A DNA stretch of 52,264 bases from NCBI GenBank assembly GCA_016191165.1, contig JACPPF010000051.1, positions 1 through 52,264 of the forward strand. The letters are read 5' to 3'. A program made the translations under genes and the position numbers. Under the pieces are notes generated by a model, which was not told the DNA's origin, did not search any database, and was given only the letters and a program-made list of their open reading frames with translations. Positions 16,610-25,282 of the stretch are shown piece by piece. Numbering within the stretch: position 1 is the first letter of the stretch; each line of letters begins with the position of its first letter. Source of the stretch: Planctomycetota bacterium. GTDB taxonomy: Bacteria; Planctomycetota; Planctomycetia; Gemmatales; Gemmataceae.

Positions 16610-17539
16610 ATGACCACGGATGAGATCGCCGAACTGCAACGGAAAAACTATAACGCGACGGTGGCGTCGCTGCGATTCCCCAATCCCGAGCTGATGATCG
16701 TTCGCATCAAGCCCGACGCGCCGGTCGCCAGCCACCGGGCGGGCCAGTATTCAACGCTCGGCCTGGGGCACTGGGAGCCGCGCGCGCCGGACTGCCAGGA
16801 AGAAAACCCCAAACCTGGCGATGAAAAAAAATTGATTCGCCGGGCCTATTCGATCAGCTGTTCCATACTCGACGATCAGGGCAACCTGCCGGCGCAGGCC
16901 AACGCGGAATGGCTGGAATTCTATATCGTCCTGGTGCGCAAAGCTGAGAAGGCTCCCCCAGCGCTGACGCCGCGCCTGTTCATGCTCAGGGAAGGTGCAC
17001 GCATCTTCCTGGGCGAGAAGATTGCGGGGCATTTCACGCTCGAACCGGTCAAGCCGACCGACAATGTAATATTCCTATCCACTGGTACGGGCGAGGCACC
17101 GCATAACTACATGCTCTGGGAACTTCTCGCGAAAGGCCACCAGGGCAAGATCCTCGCCGCCTGCTGCGTGCGCTACAAGCAGGACCTCGGCTACGCCGGC
17201 ATTCACGACGAACTGCAAACGCGCTATCCCAATTATACTTACCTCAAGCTGACCACGCGCGAGTCCGATACCGTCAATCAGAAAGTCTACATCCAGGACC
17301 TCATCACCAGCGGGCAACTCGAAGAACGCCTGGCCGATTCGCTCGATCCGGCACGCACGCATGTTTACTTGTGCGGCAATCCCAAAATGATCGGCGCGGC
17401 CGAGATCGACAAGGCCAGCGGCGCGACGGTTTTCCCGCAACCGCCGGGCGTTATCGAAATACTTTCAAAACGCGGCTTTCAGGCCGACCAGCCGAGCCTA
17501 AAATTAAAGGGGAACATTCACGTCGAGGAGTACTGGTGA
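16610..17539 (+). CDS. fpr: Ferredoxin--NADP(+) reductase
   Basis: 309 residues. FAD-binding barrel first: AGQYSTLGLG, then RRAYSIS (R-x-Y-S binds FAD). The NADP domain follows: STGTGEAPHNYMLWEL, VYLCGNPKMIGA. The protein ends VEEYW, the C-terminal aromatic residue that stacks on FAD in bacterial Fpr proteins. It passes electrons between NADPH and ferredoxin or flavodoxin in the cytoplasm. Compared with standard Fpr it has short insertions in the FAD domain (about residues 60-75 and 85-100) around the FAD motif. ATG 16610 is chosen because the N-terminus then fits; a sigma-70-like promoter lies just upstream. Confidence 0.9.
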   Translation: MTTDEIAELQRKNYNATVASLRFPNPELMIVRIKPDAPVASHRAGQYSTLGLGHWEPRAPDCQEENPKPGDEKKLIRRAYSISCSILDDQGNLPAQANAEWLEFYIVLVRKAEKAPPALTPRLFMLREGARIFLGEKIAGHFTLEPVKPTDNVIFLSTGTGEAPHNYMLWELLAKGHQGKILAACCVRYKQDLGYAGIHDELQTRYPNYTYLKLTTRESDTVNQKVYIQDLITSGQLEERLADSLDPARTHVYLCGNPKMIGAAEIDKASGATVFPQPPGVIEILSKRGFQADQPSLKLKGNIHVEEYW

Positions 17540-17620
17540 TTTCTCGGCCAACCTGTGGGGACGGCGATCCCAGAGGTTCGCTGTGCTCGCCTCTGGGCTT
17601 TGCGGATTTTCGGGGCCAAC

Positions 17621-18478
17621 ATGGCAGACGACATTCTGGGCAACTATCGCCTGGTCAAGTGCATCCTGACGGGACAGACAACCCAGGTCTGGGAAGTGGT
17701 CGAAACGTCCAGCCATCGCCATTTCGCCATGAAGCAACTCCTGCCCGACAAGCTCAGCGACAGCGACGCCATGAACGCCCTGCATCACGAGGCCAAAGTC
17801 GGTCTGGAGATGACTCACCCCAACGTCATCCGCATCGTTTACGTCTCCAACGAAAAGCTGCACCACTATTTCGTCATGGAGTTTTTCCCCTCGGGCAGCC
17901 TCAAGAATCGCCTCGTGCAAAAAAATTACGATTTCCTGCGCGAACACGCTCACAGCATCTTCAAGCAGGCCGCCACCGGTCTGGCCTACATGAACGCCAG
18001 CGGCTGGGTGCATCGCGATATCAAGCCCGATAACCTGCTCGTCAACAGCAAGGGGGAGTTGCGCATCATCGACTTCGCGATTGCCGAGCGGATTCAGACG
18101 CCGAACTTTTTCAATCGCTTTTTCCGCCGCAACAAGAGGGTGGTGCAAGGGACGCGCAGTTACATGTCGCCGGAGCAGATTCGCGGCGAAATCCTGGACG
18201 GCCGGGCGGACATCTACAGTTTCGGCGCGACCATTCATGAATTGACGACGTATCGCCCGCCCTTTCGCGGGGCCACCCAGCAGGAGTTGCTGCAAAAACA
18301 CATCCTCGAGAAACCCGCCTCGCTTTTGTCTTACTGCCCGGACCTGACTCAGGAATTCAGCGACCTGGTGCTGCGCTGCCTGGCGAAAAAACGGGACGAT
18401 CGCCCCGAGAGCTTCCACGAGGTGCTCAAGATTCTAAATCAGATCCGCATTTACAAAAGCGACCCCGTGCGGAGTTAG
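17621..18478 (+). CDS. Serine/threonine protein kinase with DFA in place of DFG
   Basis: 285 residues, a bare kinase domain without membrane segment or sensor. Seen: the ATP-anchoring Lys in HFAMKQL, helix-C Glu in HHEAKVG, HRDIKPDNLL catalytic loop, IIDFAIAER at the DFG position, GTRSYMSPEQ activation loop, and DIYSFGATIHEL. The Gly-rich loop is poor (CILTGQTTQVWEV) and DFG reads DFA, so metal binding still has its Asp but loop dynamics may be altered. Probably cytoplasmic. ATG 17621 fits the domain start; the ORF extends to 17555. Targets unknown. Confidence 0.9.
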   Translation: MADDILGNYRLVKCILTGQTTQVWEVVETSSHRHFAMKQLLPDKLSDSDAMNALHHEAKVGLEMTHPNVIRIVYVSNEKLHHYFVMEFFPSGSLKNRLVQKNYDFLREHAHSIFKQAATGLAYMNASGWVHRDIKPDNLLVNSKGELRIIDFAIAERIQTPNFFNRFFRRNKRVVQGTRSYMSPEQIRGEILDGRADIYSFGATIHELTTYRPPFRGATQQELLQKHILEKPASLLSYCPDLTQEFSDLVLRCLAKKRDDRPESFHEVLKILNQIRIYKSDPVRS

Positions 18479-18537
18479 CGCGGACAGATTCAAGGATCGC
18501 CGCCGCAACCCCGGCGGATGTTCCGCGCGAACCAATC

Positions 18538-19539
18538 ATGCCATGCGACGTACTTCGACTGAATGCCGACTCGCCCGAGGCAGATGCCATCGCCCGAGCG
18601 AGTCGCATCCTTTTAGCGGGCGGTTTGGTCGCGTTTCCCACTGAGACCGTGTATGGCCTTGGCGCCAACGCGCTGGATTCGGTCGCAGTTGGGAGAATTT
18701 TCTCCGCCAAAGGCCGGCCGGCTCTCAACCCCATCATCGTTCATGTTGCCGCCAAACCCGACGCGAAAAAGCTGGTCACGGATTGGCCCGCACAGGCGGA
18801 AAAGCTGGCTGACCAATTTTGGCCCGGCCCACTGACCCTGGTATTGCCCAAGGCGGCGTGCGTGCCCGACCTGGTGACGGCGGGAGGCCCGACCGTGGCC
18901 GTGCGGGTTCCCGCCCATCCCGTGGCACTGGCCTTGCTGCGAAAATGCGATGTGCCGCTGGCGGCGCCGAGCGCGAACCGCTCTACCGAATTGTCTCCCA
19001 CGCGTGCCGAGCACGTCATGCAGGGCCTGGCGGGTCGAATCGATCTGGTGCTCGACGCTGGCCCGACGTTGGGCGGGCTGGAATCAACCGTGCTGGACCT
19101 GACCACCGATCCGCCGCGCTTACTGCGTCCGGGGCTGGTGACGGCCGGCCAAATCCAGGCCGTGATCGGTGCAATCGTTTCTGGCGGGTCGATTGGAAAT
19201 GGCGCCGGTCCGCTGCGCTCGCCTGGCCAGATGGTGCGGCATTACGCGCCGAAAACCCCGCTGGAGGTGCTGACCGATAGCCGGAGACGTGTTGCCGACT
19301 TGCGCCAGCAGGGCCTGCAAGTCGGCTGGCTAACGTGGCGGGATTTCGCCGACGCCCCCGCTGGCGCCACGCTCATGATTTTGCCGGGCGATGCGGCAGG
19401 ATATTCCACTGGCCTGTATGCCGCCTTGCACCAGCTCGACCAGATCGGACCGGATCAGATCGTTGTCGAAACACCGCCCAACGGGGAGGAGTGGCTCGCC
19501 GTCCACGATCGCCTGCGCCGGGCGACGACGCGATCCTGA
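18538..19539 (+). CDS. L-threonylcarbamoyladenylate synthase (Sua5 type)
   Basis: 333 residues, the length of Sua5 rather than short TsaC. The YrdC/Sua5 domain is clear: GGLVAFPTETVYGLGANA, FSAKGRPALNPIIVHV, FWPGPLTLVLP, VPLAAPSANRSTELSPT, and GGLESTVLDLT. A C-terminal Sua5 domain follows a linker (GQMVRHYAPKTPLEVL). The enzyme makes threonylcarbamoyl-AMP from Thr, bicarbonate and ATP for the t6A modification of ANN-decoding tRNAs. Convergent with the next gene; a GC-rich hairpin separates them. Confidence 0.93.
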   Translation: MPCDVLRLNADSPEADAIARASRILLAGGLVAFPTETVYGLGANALDSVAVGRIFSAKGRPALNPIIVHVAAKPDAKKLVTDWPAQAEKLADQFWPGPLTLVLPKAACVPDLVTAGGPTVAVRVPAHPVALALLRKCDVPLAAPSANRSTELSPTRAEHVMQGLAGRIDLVLDAGPTLGGLESTVLDLTTDPPRLLRPGLVTAGQIQAVIGAIVSGGSIGNGAGPLRSPGQMVRHYAPKTPLEVLTDSRRRVADLRQQGLQVGWLTWRDFADAPAGATLMILPGDAAGYSTGLYAALHQLDQIGPDQIVVETPPNGEEWLAVHDRLRRATTRS

Positions 19540-19546
19540 CGAACGG

Positions 19547-19563
19547 GCTCGCCAAAGGCGAGC
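19547..19563. terminator. Hairpin between convergent genes
   Basis: GCTCGCC-AAA-GGCGAGC: 7-bp perfect GC-rich stem in the 31-bp gap between the Sua5 gene and the convergent hydrolase-like gene. Probably a bidirectional terminator, though T-runs are weak. Confidence 0.45.
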
Positions 19564-19570
19564 GGTTAAA

Positions 19571-22024
19571 CTATTTGATGTTGATGTCAAACTTCGCCAC
19601 GAAGAGGCGCTGGCGATCACCGGTTTGATACAGTTGGTCCAGCATTAGCTCAAGGCTTGGCGCGATCGGGCGCATGCCGCCGACGGGCTGGCCGTTGACG
19701 TTGAGCGAGAGCGGCTTGGTCAGGTCCATGATGGTGCCGTGGGGAATCCACAGGGTGATCTGCTTGACGCCATGAACGCGCAGGCTGGCGTGGTTCCATA
19801 TCTTGGCGCCTCCCTGGGCAAGCTTGTTGCCAATCGACAGGCTCGCCTGGAAAGACGCGGGCTTGAAGTTGTTGCGCCATTTGAGATCGCCGTGATCGCC
19901 CTGGCAGCGATCCTCGATCGCCTGGGTGGAAAGCCAGTAGAAGCGATTGTCGCCGGAGCGCGTCGATTGAAATTCCTCCCCGGCGCCGCCGATGCCGCGA
20001 CGGCCGACCTCGCGCAGCGGGCTATGGCGTTTCTTGTGGCTCATCCACGTCATGATCCTGCCGACTTCGAGGCTGTACCATTCGGACGCGCGATCCTTGT
20101 ATTCGACATAGATCGAGGCGAACGGCTCATGGCTCCAGTGGTTTTTGAAGAGTTCGCGCAAATACTTCGCGTTGGCGCCGTTGCGCTGTCCCTCGACGAC
20201 GTAGAACGGCAGATACTGGGCATTGGGCCAATAGAAGCGGCGCGTGAAGGTAGGTAAGTATCCGCACATCGGCGCGGCGCCGGCGAAGAGGTCGGGCTGA
20301 GAAAGGGCGAGATCGAATGCCAACGTGGCGCCTTCCTGGAAGCCGAACAGGAACACGCGATCCGAATCGATGTTGAAGCGGCGGCGCAGGTCGCGCAGGG
20401 TGTCGAGTACGATGGTTTGATCGCGCACCGTTGGATGGCGACGTGCCTTGACGAGGTTCCCTCCCGTCCACTTGGGCGCGGCCAGGATGAACCCCTGCTT
20501 GGCCGCGTCGGCGCTGAAGCGCGTGAGCGTCTCCTCCGCGCCGTCGCCGCCGCCGTGAAGGACCAGTAGCACGGGATAGGAACGCAGGTGGTGGTAATCG
20601 GGCGGCAGCTGAACAACGTAGGAACCGCCGTCGCCAATTTTCATTTCAATCGTTTGCGGCTTCGTGTTGATCTTTTTGGCGTCATGGGCGTGTGCGGGCG
20701 GAATCATGCGCACGAGCCGGATGAGCACGTCCAGCCCCAGGTCGGCGTCCTTTTTGAACGAGCTAATTTGATTGACGCGGGTTGAGTCGTCGTCGTCTCG
20801 CAAATACTTCAACAGGAAAGTCCGGGCGCGCACCAACTTGAGGGCGTTCGGCACGTCCGCGAGAGCCGACGAATCGCCCTGAAGCCAGCCCGAGGCCGCC
20901 AGCGCCAGCACCTGCTCGGCGCCTTGCTGCTGCTTCTTGTTCGCCTTGCGATTGGTCTGGAACTGCTCGGCGAACAACAGGAAAGTCTCGAGCCGGCCGA
21001 TCGTGTCGTGATTCAAATCCGCGCGGATCAGGCTGCAAATGCCGGCCCAGGTTTTCTTGTTGCTGCTTACCAGGTCGGGGAATTCGGTCAGATACTTTTG
21101 CGCCTGTTCGATGTCGGTCTTCGATTTGGCGTACTTTGCTTTCAGATCGAGGATTTTCAGGCGCGAGGCCGGCGCGACGAGTTTTTCAGCCCCCTGGCGC
21201 TCGAAGATGGCAAGGCGTTCGAGTGCGTCGCCGTGCTGCCCGACGCTGGCGGCTTTCTCGATGCGCTCCACCGCCGCCTCCGCCCGTTGTTTGTGCAGCC
21301 TGGTCAGCATCTCCGCAGCCACTTTCCGCTCGGAGGGAAACGACGCGGTGATGGCGACCAGTTCCTTTTCGGCCTGCTCGAACCAGCCAGCCTCCTGCAT
21401 GAAGGCGGCGAGGCGCATGTATTTTCCCGAATCCCCCATTCGTTTGAACTCCGGCACCTCCCGGAATACCTGAAGGAGGATCTTGCGCATGGTCGCGGGG
21501 TCAATCTCTTGGGGATAAAACATCGGGGTCATGCGAAAGTCGCCGCTGATAGCCCCCAGATAGCGGGGTGAAAGCAAGCCGAGCCGCTGCGTCAGCGTGT
21601 AGGTGGCGGTTCCTTTGCGCACCTGGACGGAGCGTTCCCCTTTTTCGTCGAATTTGGAGACGTCGTCGCAAACCCAGGTCGGCAGGAATTCGTGGGTTTG
21701 GCGGCGCGCCTTGATGCGCACGATCGGCGCCGCTTCCTTGACCTCGCTGGCCTTGAGCTGAATGACCTTTTGCACCTGGCCAGGGCTGAATCGAATCTGG
21801 CGAACCTGATCGTCGATGAAAAAATCACCCGAAAGGACGGGAAACGCCCGGCCGCTGCCGCGGTCGTAGATCACTTCGCCGACCTGCTCGGTAATCTTGC
21901 CCTGGATGTAGAAACCGTCCTTGTAGATGACGATGGCATCGCGTTTTTTTTGCGCCTGAGCCAGGCCGACACAGGGCAGGGCGGTCAGGATCGAAGCAAC
22001 CATCCACCAGCGATTGCAATTCAT
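19571..22024 (-). CDS. Secreted protein with degenerate alpha/beta-hydrolase domain
   Basis: 817 residues from ATG 22024 (GAGG 6 nt upstream; a GTG at 22036 is also in frame). Signal peptide (MVASILTALPCVGLAQAQ), a long helical N-terminal half with tetratricopeptide-like character (about 150-400), then an esterase-like domain from about 460: YPVLLVLHGGGDGAEETL (oxyanion loop) and DSDRVFLFGFQEGATLAFDLAL. The nucleophile elbow is G-F-Q-E-G instead of G-x-S-x-G, so the catalytic Ser is missing. A C-terminal region (about 700 on) continues beyond the hydrolase fold. Probably a binding or structural protein outside the cytoplasm. Confidence 0.85.
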   Translation of the reverse strand: MNCNRWWMVASILTALPCVGLAQAQKKRDAIVIYKDGFYIQGKITEQVGEVIYDRGSGRAFPVLSGDFFIDDQVRQIRFSPGQVQKVIQLKASEVKEAAPIVRIKARRQTHEFLPTWVCDDVSKFDEKGERSVQVRKGTATYTLTQRLGLLSPRYLGAISGDFRMTPMFYPQEIDPATMRKILLQVFREVPEFKRMGDSGKYMRLAAFMQEAGWFEQAEKELVAITASFPSERKVAAEMLTRLHKQRAEAAVERIEKAASVGQHGDALERLAIFERQGAEKLVAPASRLKILDLKAKYAKSKTDIEQAQKYLTEFPDLVSSNKKTWAGICSLIRADLNHDTIGRLETFLLFAEQFQTNRKANKKQQQGAEQVLALAASGWLQGDSSALADVPNALKLVRARTFLLKYLRDDDDSTRVNQISSFKKDADLGLDVLIRLVRMIPPAHAHDAKKINTKPQTIEMKIGDGGSYVVQLPPDYHHLRSYPVLLVLHGGGDGAEETLTRFSADAAKQGFILAAPKWTGGNLVKARRHPTVRDQTIVLDTLRDLRRRFNIDSDRVFLFGFQEGATLAFDLALSQPDLFAGAAPMCGYLPTFTRRFYWPNAQYLPFYVVEGQRNGANAKYLRELFKNHWSHEPFASIYVEYKDRASEWYSLEVGRIMTWMSHKKRHSPLREVGRRGIGGAGEEFQSTRSGDNRFYWLSTQAIEDRCQGDHGDLKWRNNFKPASFQASLSIGNKLAQGGAKIWNHASLRVHGVKQITLWIPHGTIMDLTKPLSLNVNGQPVGGMRPIAPSLELMLDQLYQTGDRQRLFVAKFDINIK

Positions 22025-22362
22025 GGCAGGCCTCACCGCAGGTTCTCATCCGTTTAGCCGCGATACGGTTCGTCAAGCGGAGCGAATCCAGCCCCACGCG
22101 CAAGTGCGGGGGGGGCCAGTCTCCCAAAGCCCCCCAGCTTGCGCTGGGGGCTAGTCAAGGGTTCTTTGAAGAACGGTGTCGCGGCCAAACCTTGTACATT
22201 CCCTGATTTTCGCCGATTCAACGCCGACATGCAAGGTGGTTGTTGAAAGGAAAGGGCATTTGCCTGAAAATAGGAGGGAGTCGATTTCTCAGCTATCACC
22301 CGCCAGCATTCTCGGATTGCTCGTGCTGATGGCTGATAACTGACCGCTGATCGAGGCCGGGT
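22025..22362. other. Intergenic region with MITE-like element and degenerate repeats
   Basis: No gene seen. It holds MITE-like copy A (22057-22185) and, near 22326-22352, an imperfect run of GCTGAT/ACTGAC words just before the zinc-ribbon gene. Confidence 0.6.
22057..22185. repeat. MITE-like element, copy A (129 bp)
   Basis: Terminal inverted repeats: left GCCGCGATACGGTTCGTC, right the complement of GCCGCGACACCGTTCTTC (15 of 18 match). Inside are two palindromic stems built on CGCAAG loops (CCCCACGCGCAAG... and CCCCCAGCTTGCGCTGGGGG). A second copy with the same order of parts lies at 45765-45884. Confidence 0.7.
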
Positions 22363-22881
22363 ATGCCAATTCGATTTCGCTGTGCGTATTGCAGTCAGTT
22401 GATGGGGATTTCGCGGCGCAAGGCCGGTACCGTGGTGCGATGCCCGAAGTGCGCGGGCGAGATCATTGTTCCGGGAGGCGAGGAACCGGAACCGCCGGAA
22501 TCGCCTGCCGAGCAACAGGCGGGGCCGCAGGCCTTTGACGACCCGAATATCGGCCAGGTCTTCGAGCAATCCGCCAGTGTTGAAACACCCGCGGTCGCGG
22601 ATTTCACGCCGCGGCAGGCGCCGATCGCCGCGATGCCGCCGGAGACGGCGCCGCCGTCGCTTGAATCCCCGCCTCCGCCGAAACGCGCGGGATTGTTCAT
22701 CCCGATGGGCATGTTGGTCGTTTCCCTCGGCGTGATCGTGTTGCTGCTCATCTTGATGTTCGTCATCGGGCTGATCATCGGGCGGGCCACCATGATTCCG
22801 CCGGAAAGGAAATCGGCGGCGGCGTCTTATCCGTGCCGGTCTTTCTCCGGCAACGTCAGGAATCCCCAGCACAGCGCCTGA
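22363..22881 (+). CDS. Zinc-ribbon, single-pass membrane protein
   Basis: 172 residues. The N-terminal zinc ribbon has CAYC near residue 8 and CPKC near residue 28, the pattern of planctomycete proteins beginning MPIRFRC. A Pro/Glu/Ala-rich disordered linker (about 38-110) leads to one strong transmembrane helix (MLVVSLGVIVLLLILMFVIG). The last 18 or so codons overlap antisense with the end of the DUF6513 gene by 55 bp, so the natural tail may be short and unconserved. GAGG lies about 7 nt before the ATG. Function unknown. Confidence 0.75.
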   Translation: MPIRFRCAYCSQLMGISRRKAGTVVRCPKCAGEIIVPGGEEPEPPESPAEQQAGPQAFDDPNIGQVFEQSASVETPAVADFTPRQAPIAAMPPETAPPSLESPPPPKRAGLFIPMGMLVVSLGVIVLLLILMFVIGLIIGRATMIPPERKSAAASYPCRSFSGNVRNPQHSA

Positions 22882-24185
22882 TCTTGCACGTAGTTTTTGC
22901 CAAGCGTCAGCGCGGTCAGCGCCTTGGCCAGTTCGTACCCAAGGTAGAACGCGTGGGCCGGGTCGATATCGGCACGCTGTTGCATCTGAGCGAACAACTC
23001 GAACGGATCGGTTCCCTGCAACCACATCGCGCCGTTGATGACGTGCAACTTGCCGCGCTCGGCGAAGAGGCGGAAGTTGCGATCGCTCACGCTCGCGGCC
23101 AACTCCCGCAGACCTGCCTCGCCATGCTCGCGGAGTTTGGGATCGCGCAGCAGGATCAAGTTTGGCTCGCGGCGTTTGGGCAACTGATGCTCCTGGCAGG
23201 CGAAATGTATGAGCCGGCGCGCCAGATCCAGTTCGCGTACGCTGCTCTGGGCCCAGTTGATGACCTCGGTCGTAAGTACGCTGTGAATGCTCAACTCCTG
23301 ACAAAAGCCGGCGAGCAAGACGTTGATGCCCGCGGAGTCGGCGTCGGTCAACTCGGTCAAGTTGCCGACGCCCATCATCATCTCCACCTGGGGATACTTC
23401 TTCCGCGTTTCGAGGTAACGGCCCAGCGACTCGGCAAAGCCGAAAGCAATCGGTTCAAGCACCGGGTCGATGCGAAAGGGAACGTTCTTGCTGTGTAGGT
23501 AATCGACCGTATCCGCCAGACCCGTGCAACCGGCGGGCGTGTCGGGGATTGCGACCACCTCGCAGCCCCAGTCAGCCGCGGCCACGCGATTGACGCGGTT
23601 GACACTAAGAATCAACTCGGCCCCAGCCCTGGCTCCAGCGGCAGCCTCGTGCGGATCGAAGGTGTCCAGCGAAACACGCAAGCCCTCGTCGCGGAGCGCC
23701 TTCACGGTATCGGCGATCCCGGCCCAGCGTGTGCCCGGATCGCAGCCGAGGTCGATGACGTCGGCGCCGTCCGAGCGGGCCTTGCGCGCGCGGGTCAGCA
23801 AGTCCGACCGCGAATGCCGCGGCGCGTGGTTGATCTCGGCCAGAATCTCGATGTCATGGCCGCCGTAAACGGCGTCGTCTTTTTCGGCGCCGAAAAAGTC
23901 GGGCAGATCGCGCAGGTCGTTAGGTCCTTTTTCGATAAGCAGATTGCCCCATACTTGCTGAAGGACGTCGATCGAACCGTGGCACAGGCCGGGCAGAATC
24001 ATGCGATCGACCCCCGCGGGCGGTGTGAAGTGAGTCGCGATCCACGGCGTCGTCGCCAGGGCCGCGACGGTGATGGGCAGGACACCGACCGTGTACTCAA
24101 ACCCGGCGCGCGGCGCCAGTTCCATCAGCGTTCGCCGCAGCGCCGGCTCCGCAAGCTTGCCAGTCAAAAAGAGCAGGTGGGGCAT
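22827..24185 (-). CDS. DUF6513 / dihydropteroate-synthase-like protein
   Basis: 452 residues. The N-terminal third (LFLTGKLAEPALRRTL, then GVLPITVAAL) is the DUF6513 region; the central part has the pterin-binding barrel signatures DVIDLGCDPG, LRVSLDTFDP, ELILSVN and VVAIPD. Homologues occur in organisms with tetrahydromethanopterin-linked C1 metabolism, including Planctomycetota and methylotrophs, where a role in methanopterin synthesis is suspected. It ends the polysaccharide gene run, 29 bp after the last glycosyltransferase, which is probably chance linkage. No folate-type partner genes nearby. Confidence 0.85.
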   Translation of the reverse strand: MPHLLFLTGKLAEPALRRTLMELAPRAGFEYTVGVLPITVAALATTPWIATHFTPPAGVDRMILPGLCHGSIDVLQQVWGNLLIEKGPNDLRDLPDFFGAEKDDAVYGGHDIEILAEINHAPRHSRSDLLTRARKARSDGADVIDLGCDPGTRWAGIADTVKALRDEGLRVSLDTFDPHEAAAGARAGAELILSVNRVNRVAAADWGCEVVAIPDTPAGCTGLADTVDYLHSKNVPFRIDPVLEPIAFGFAESLGRYLETRKKYPQVEMMMGVGNLTELTDADSAGINVLLAGFCQELSIHSVLTTEVINWAQSSVRELDLARRLIHFACQEHQLPKRREPNLILLRDPKLREHGEAGLRELAASVSDRNFRLFAERGKLHVINGAMWLQGTDPFELFAQMQQRADIDPAHAFYLGYELAKALTALTLGKNYVQDQALCWGFLTLPEKDRHG

Positions 24186-24214
24186 GAGGATGAATGTTCC
24201 GAGATTGCAGGCCG

Positions 24215-25282
24215 CTATTCAACGTATAACGCTTCATATTGCGCCATCATCTTGCGAATGTCGAAGCAATTCTCGACGCGCCGCCTCCCGGCGAGCCCCA
24301 TGTCCCGGCCGCGCTGGGGTTCGGTGAGCAGGCTCGCGATCGCCTGCGCCAGAGCCTGGGGAAAGTGGGCGGGAACCAAAAGACCTGTTTCGTTCGCGGC
24401 CACGACCTCCGGATTGCCGCCCACCGCCGTGGTGACGACGGGCAAGCCGCGCGCCATGGCTTCGAGTAGCGTCAGGGAGATGCCTTCCGATAACGATGGC
24501 AGCACGAACAACCGCGCGCGGGCCAGGAGCGCGGGGATGTCGCGCACCTCGCCGTGAAAGATCACCGACCCGGTCAGCTTGAGTTGCTCACGCAAGCGCA
24601 ACAAATCGTCCTGGAGTGAACCCGCCCCGGCAATTTCAAATCGCGCCGTCGGGTGAAGTGCCACCACCTGCGCCGCGGCACGCAGCAGAGTGGCGATGTC
24701 CTTTTCAGGACTTAGCCGCGCGACCGTTACGATCGGCCCATCGTCACATGGCCCGGAAAAGGCGAAACGCGCCAGGTCGATGCCGTTCCACAGCGTGCTC
24801 ACGCGCTCGGCGGCGACGCCTTGCGCGATCATGTAGCGCGCGCTGTCGTGCGACACGCATACGAATTTTTGAGCATGACGCGATGCCAACCGCATCAACA
24901 GCCGTTGACGCCAATGGACGTGTTCGAGCCGGCCATGATGGTGTGTGTGGATGCGGCGCGACACGCCCGCCCACCAAGCGGCTGGCATTCCGTAAAGCAG
25001 CGGGCGATCGTCGTGCGTGTGAACGATGTCGAAACGTTCCGCGCGGAACAGCTTACTCAATCGCCGCCACAGGCCAGGCCGAAACCCGCCAGGCGCATCC
25101 AGGGCGACGACGCGAACTCCAAGCGATTCCATGAGGTCGGCCAGCGAACCCCGGCCAGCCAGCGCGATCACGGTCCAGTCGAACCGGGCGGTATCGCGAT
25201 GCCGGGCCATCTCGACCAGCAAGCGCTCCTGCCCGCCGATATCAAGGCTCAGAGTGACCTGGGCAACGCGCAAGGCTGTCAT
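24215..25282 (-). CDS. Glycosyltransferase family 4
   Basis: 355 residues, GT-B fold. N-terminal domain: VTLSLDIGGQERLLVEMAR and DIVHTHDDRPLLYG. C-terminal donor-binding domain: GPIVTVARLSPEKDIATLL, FHGEVRDIPALLARARLFVLPSLSEGISLTLLEAMARGLPVV with the E-x7-E-type motif, then GGNPEVV. It should add a sugar from a nucleotide-sugar donor to the growing polysaccharide at the inner membrane. Its ATG overlaps the stop of the upstream glycosyltransferase by 4 nt. Confidence 0.92.
   Translation of the reverse strand: MTALRVAQVTLSLDIGGQERLLVEMARHRDTARFDWTVIALAGRGSLADLMESLGVRVVALDAPGGFRPGLWRRLSKLFRAERFDIVHTHDDRPLLYGMPAAWWAGVSRRIHTHHHGRLEHVHWRQRLLMRLASRHAQKFVCVSHDSARYMIAQGVAAERVSTLWNGIDLARFAFSGPCDDGPIVTVARLSPEKDIATLLRAAAQVVALHPTARFEIAGAGSLQDDLLRLREQLKLTGSVIFHGEVRDIPALLARARLFVLPSLSEGISLTLLEAMARGLPVVTTAVGGNPEVVAANETGLLVPAHFPQALAQAIASLLTEPQRGRDMGLAGRRRVENCFDIRKMMAQYEALYVE

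Noticed and set aside
22054-23304. 416-codon minus-strand ORF
   Set aside because: Antisense to the zinc-ribbon gene and a shadow of the DUF6513 gene; no protein features.
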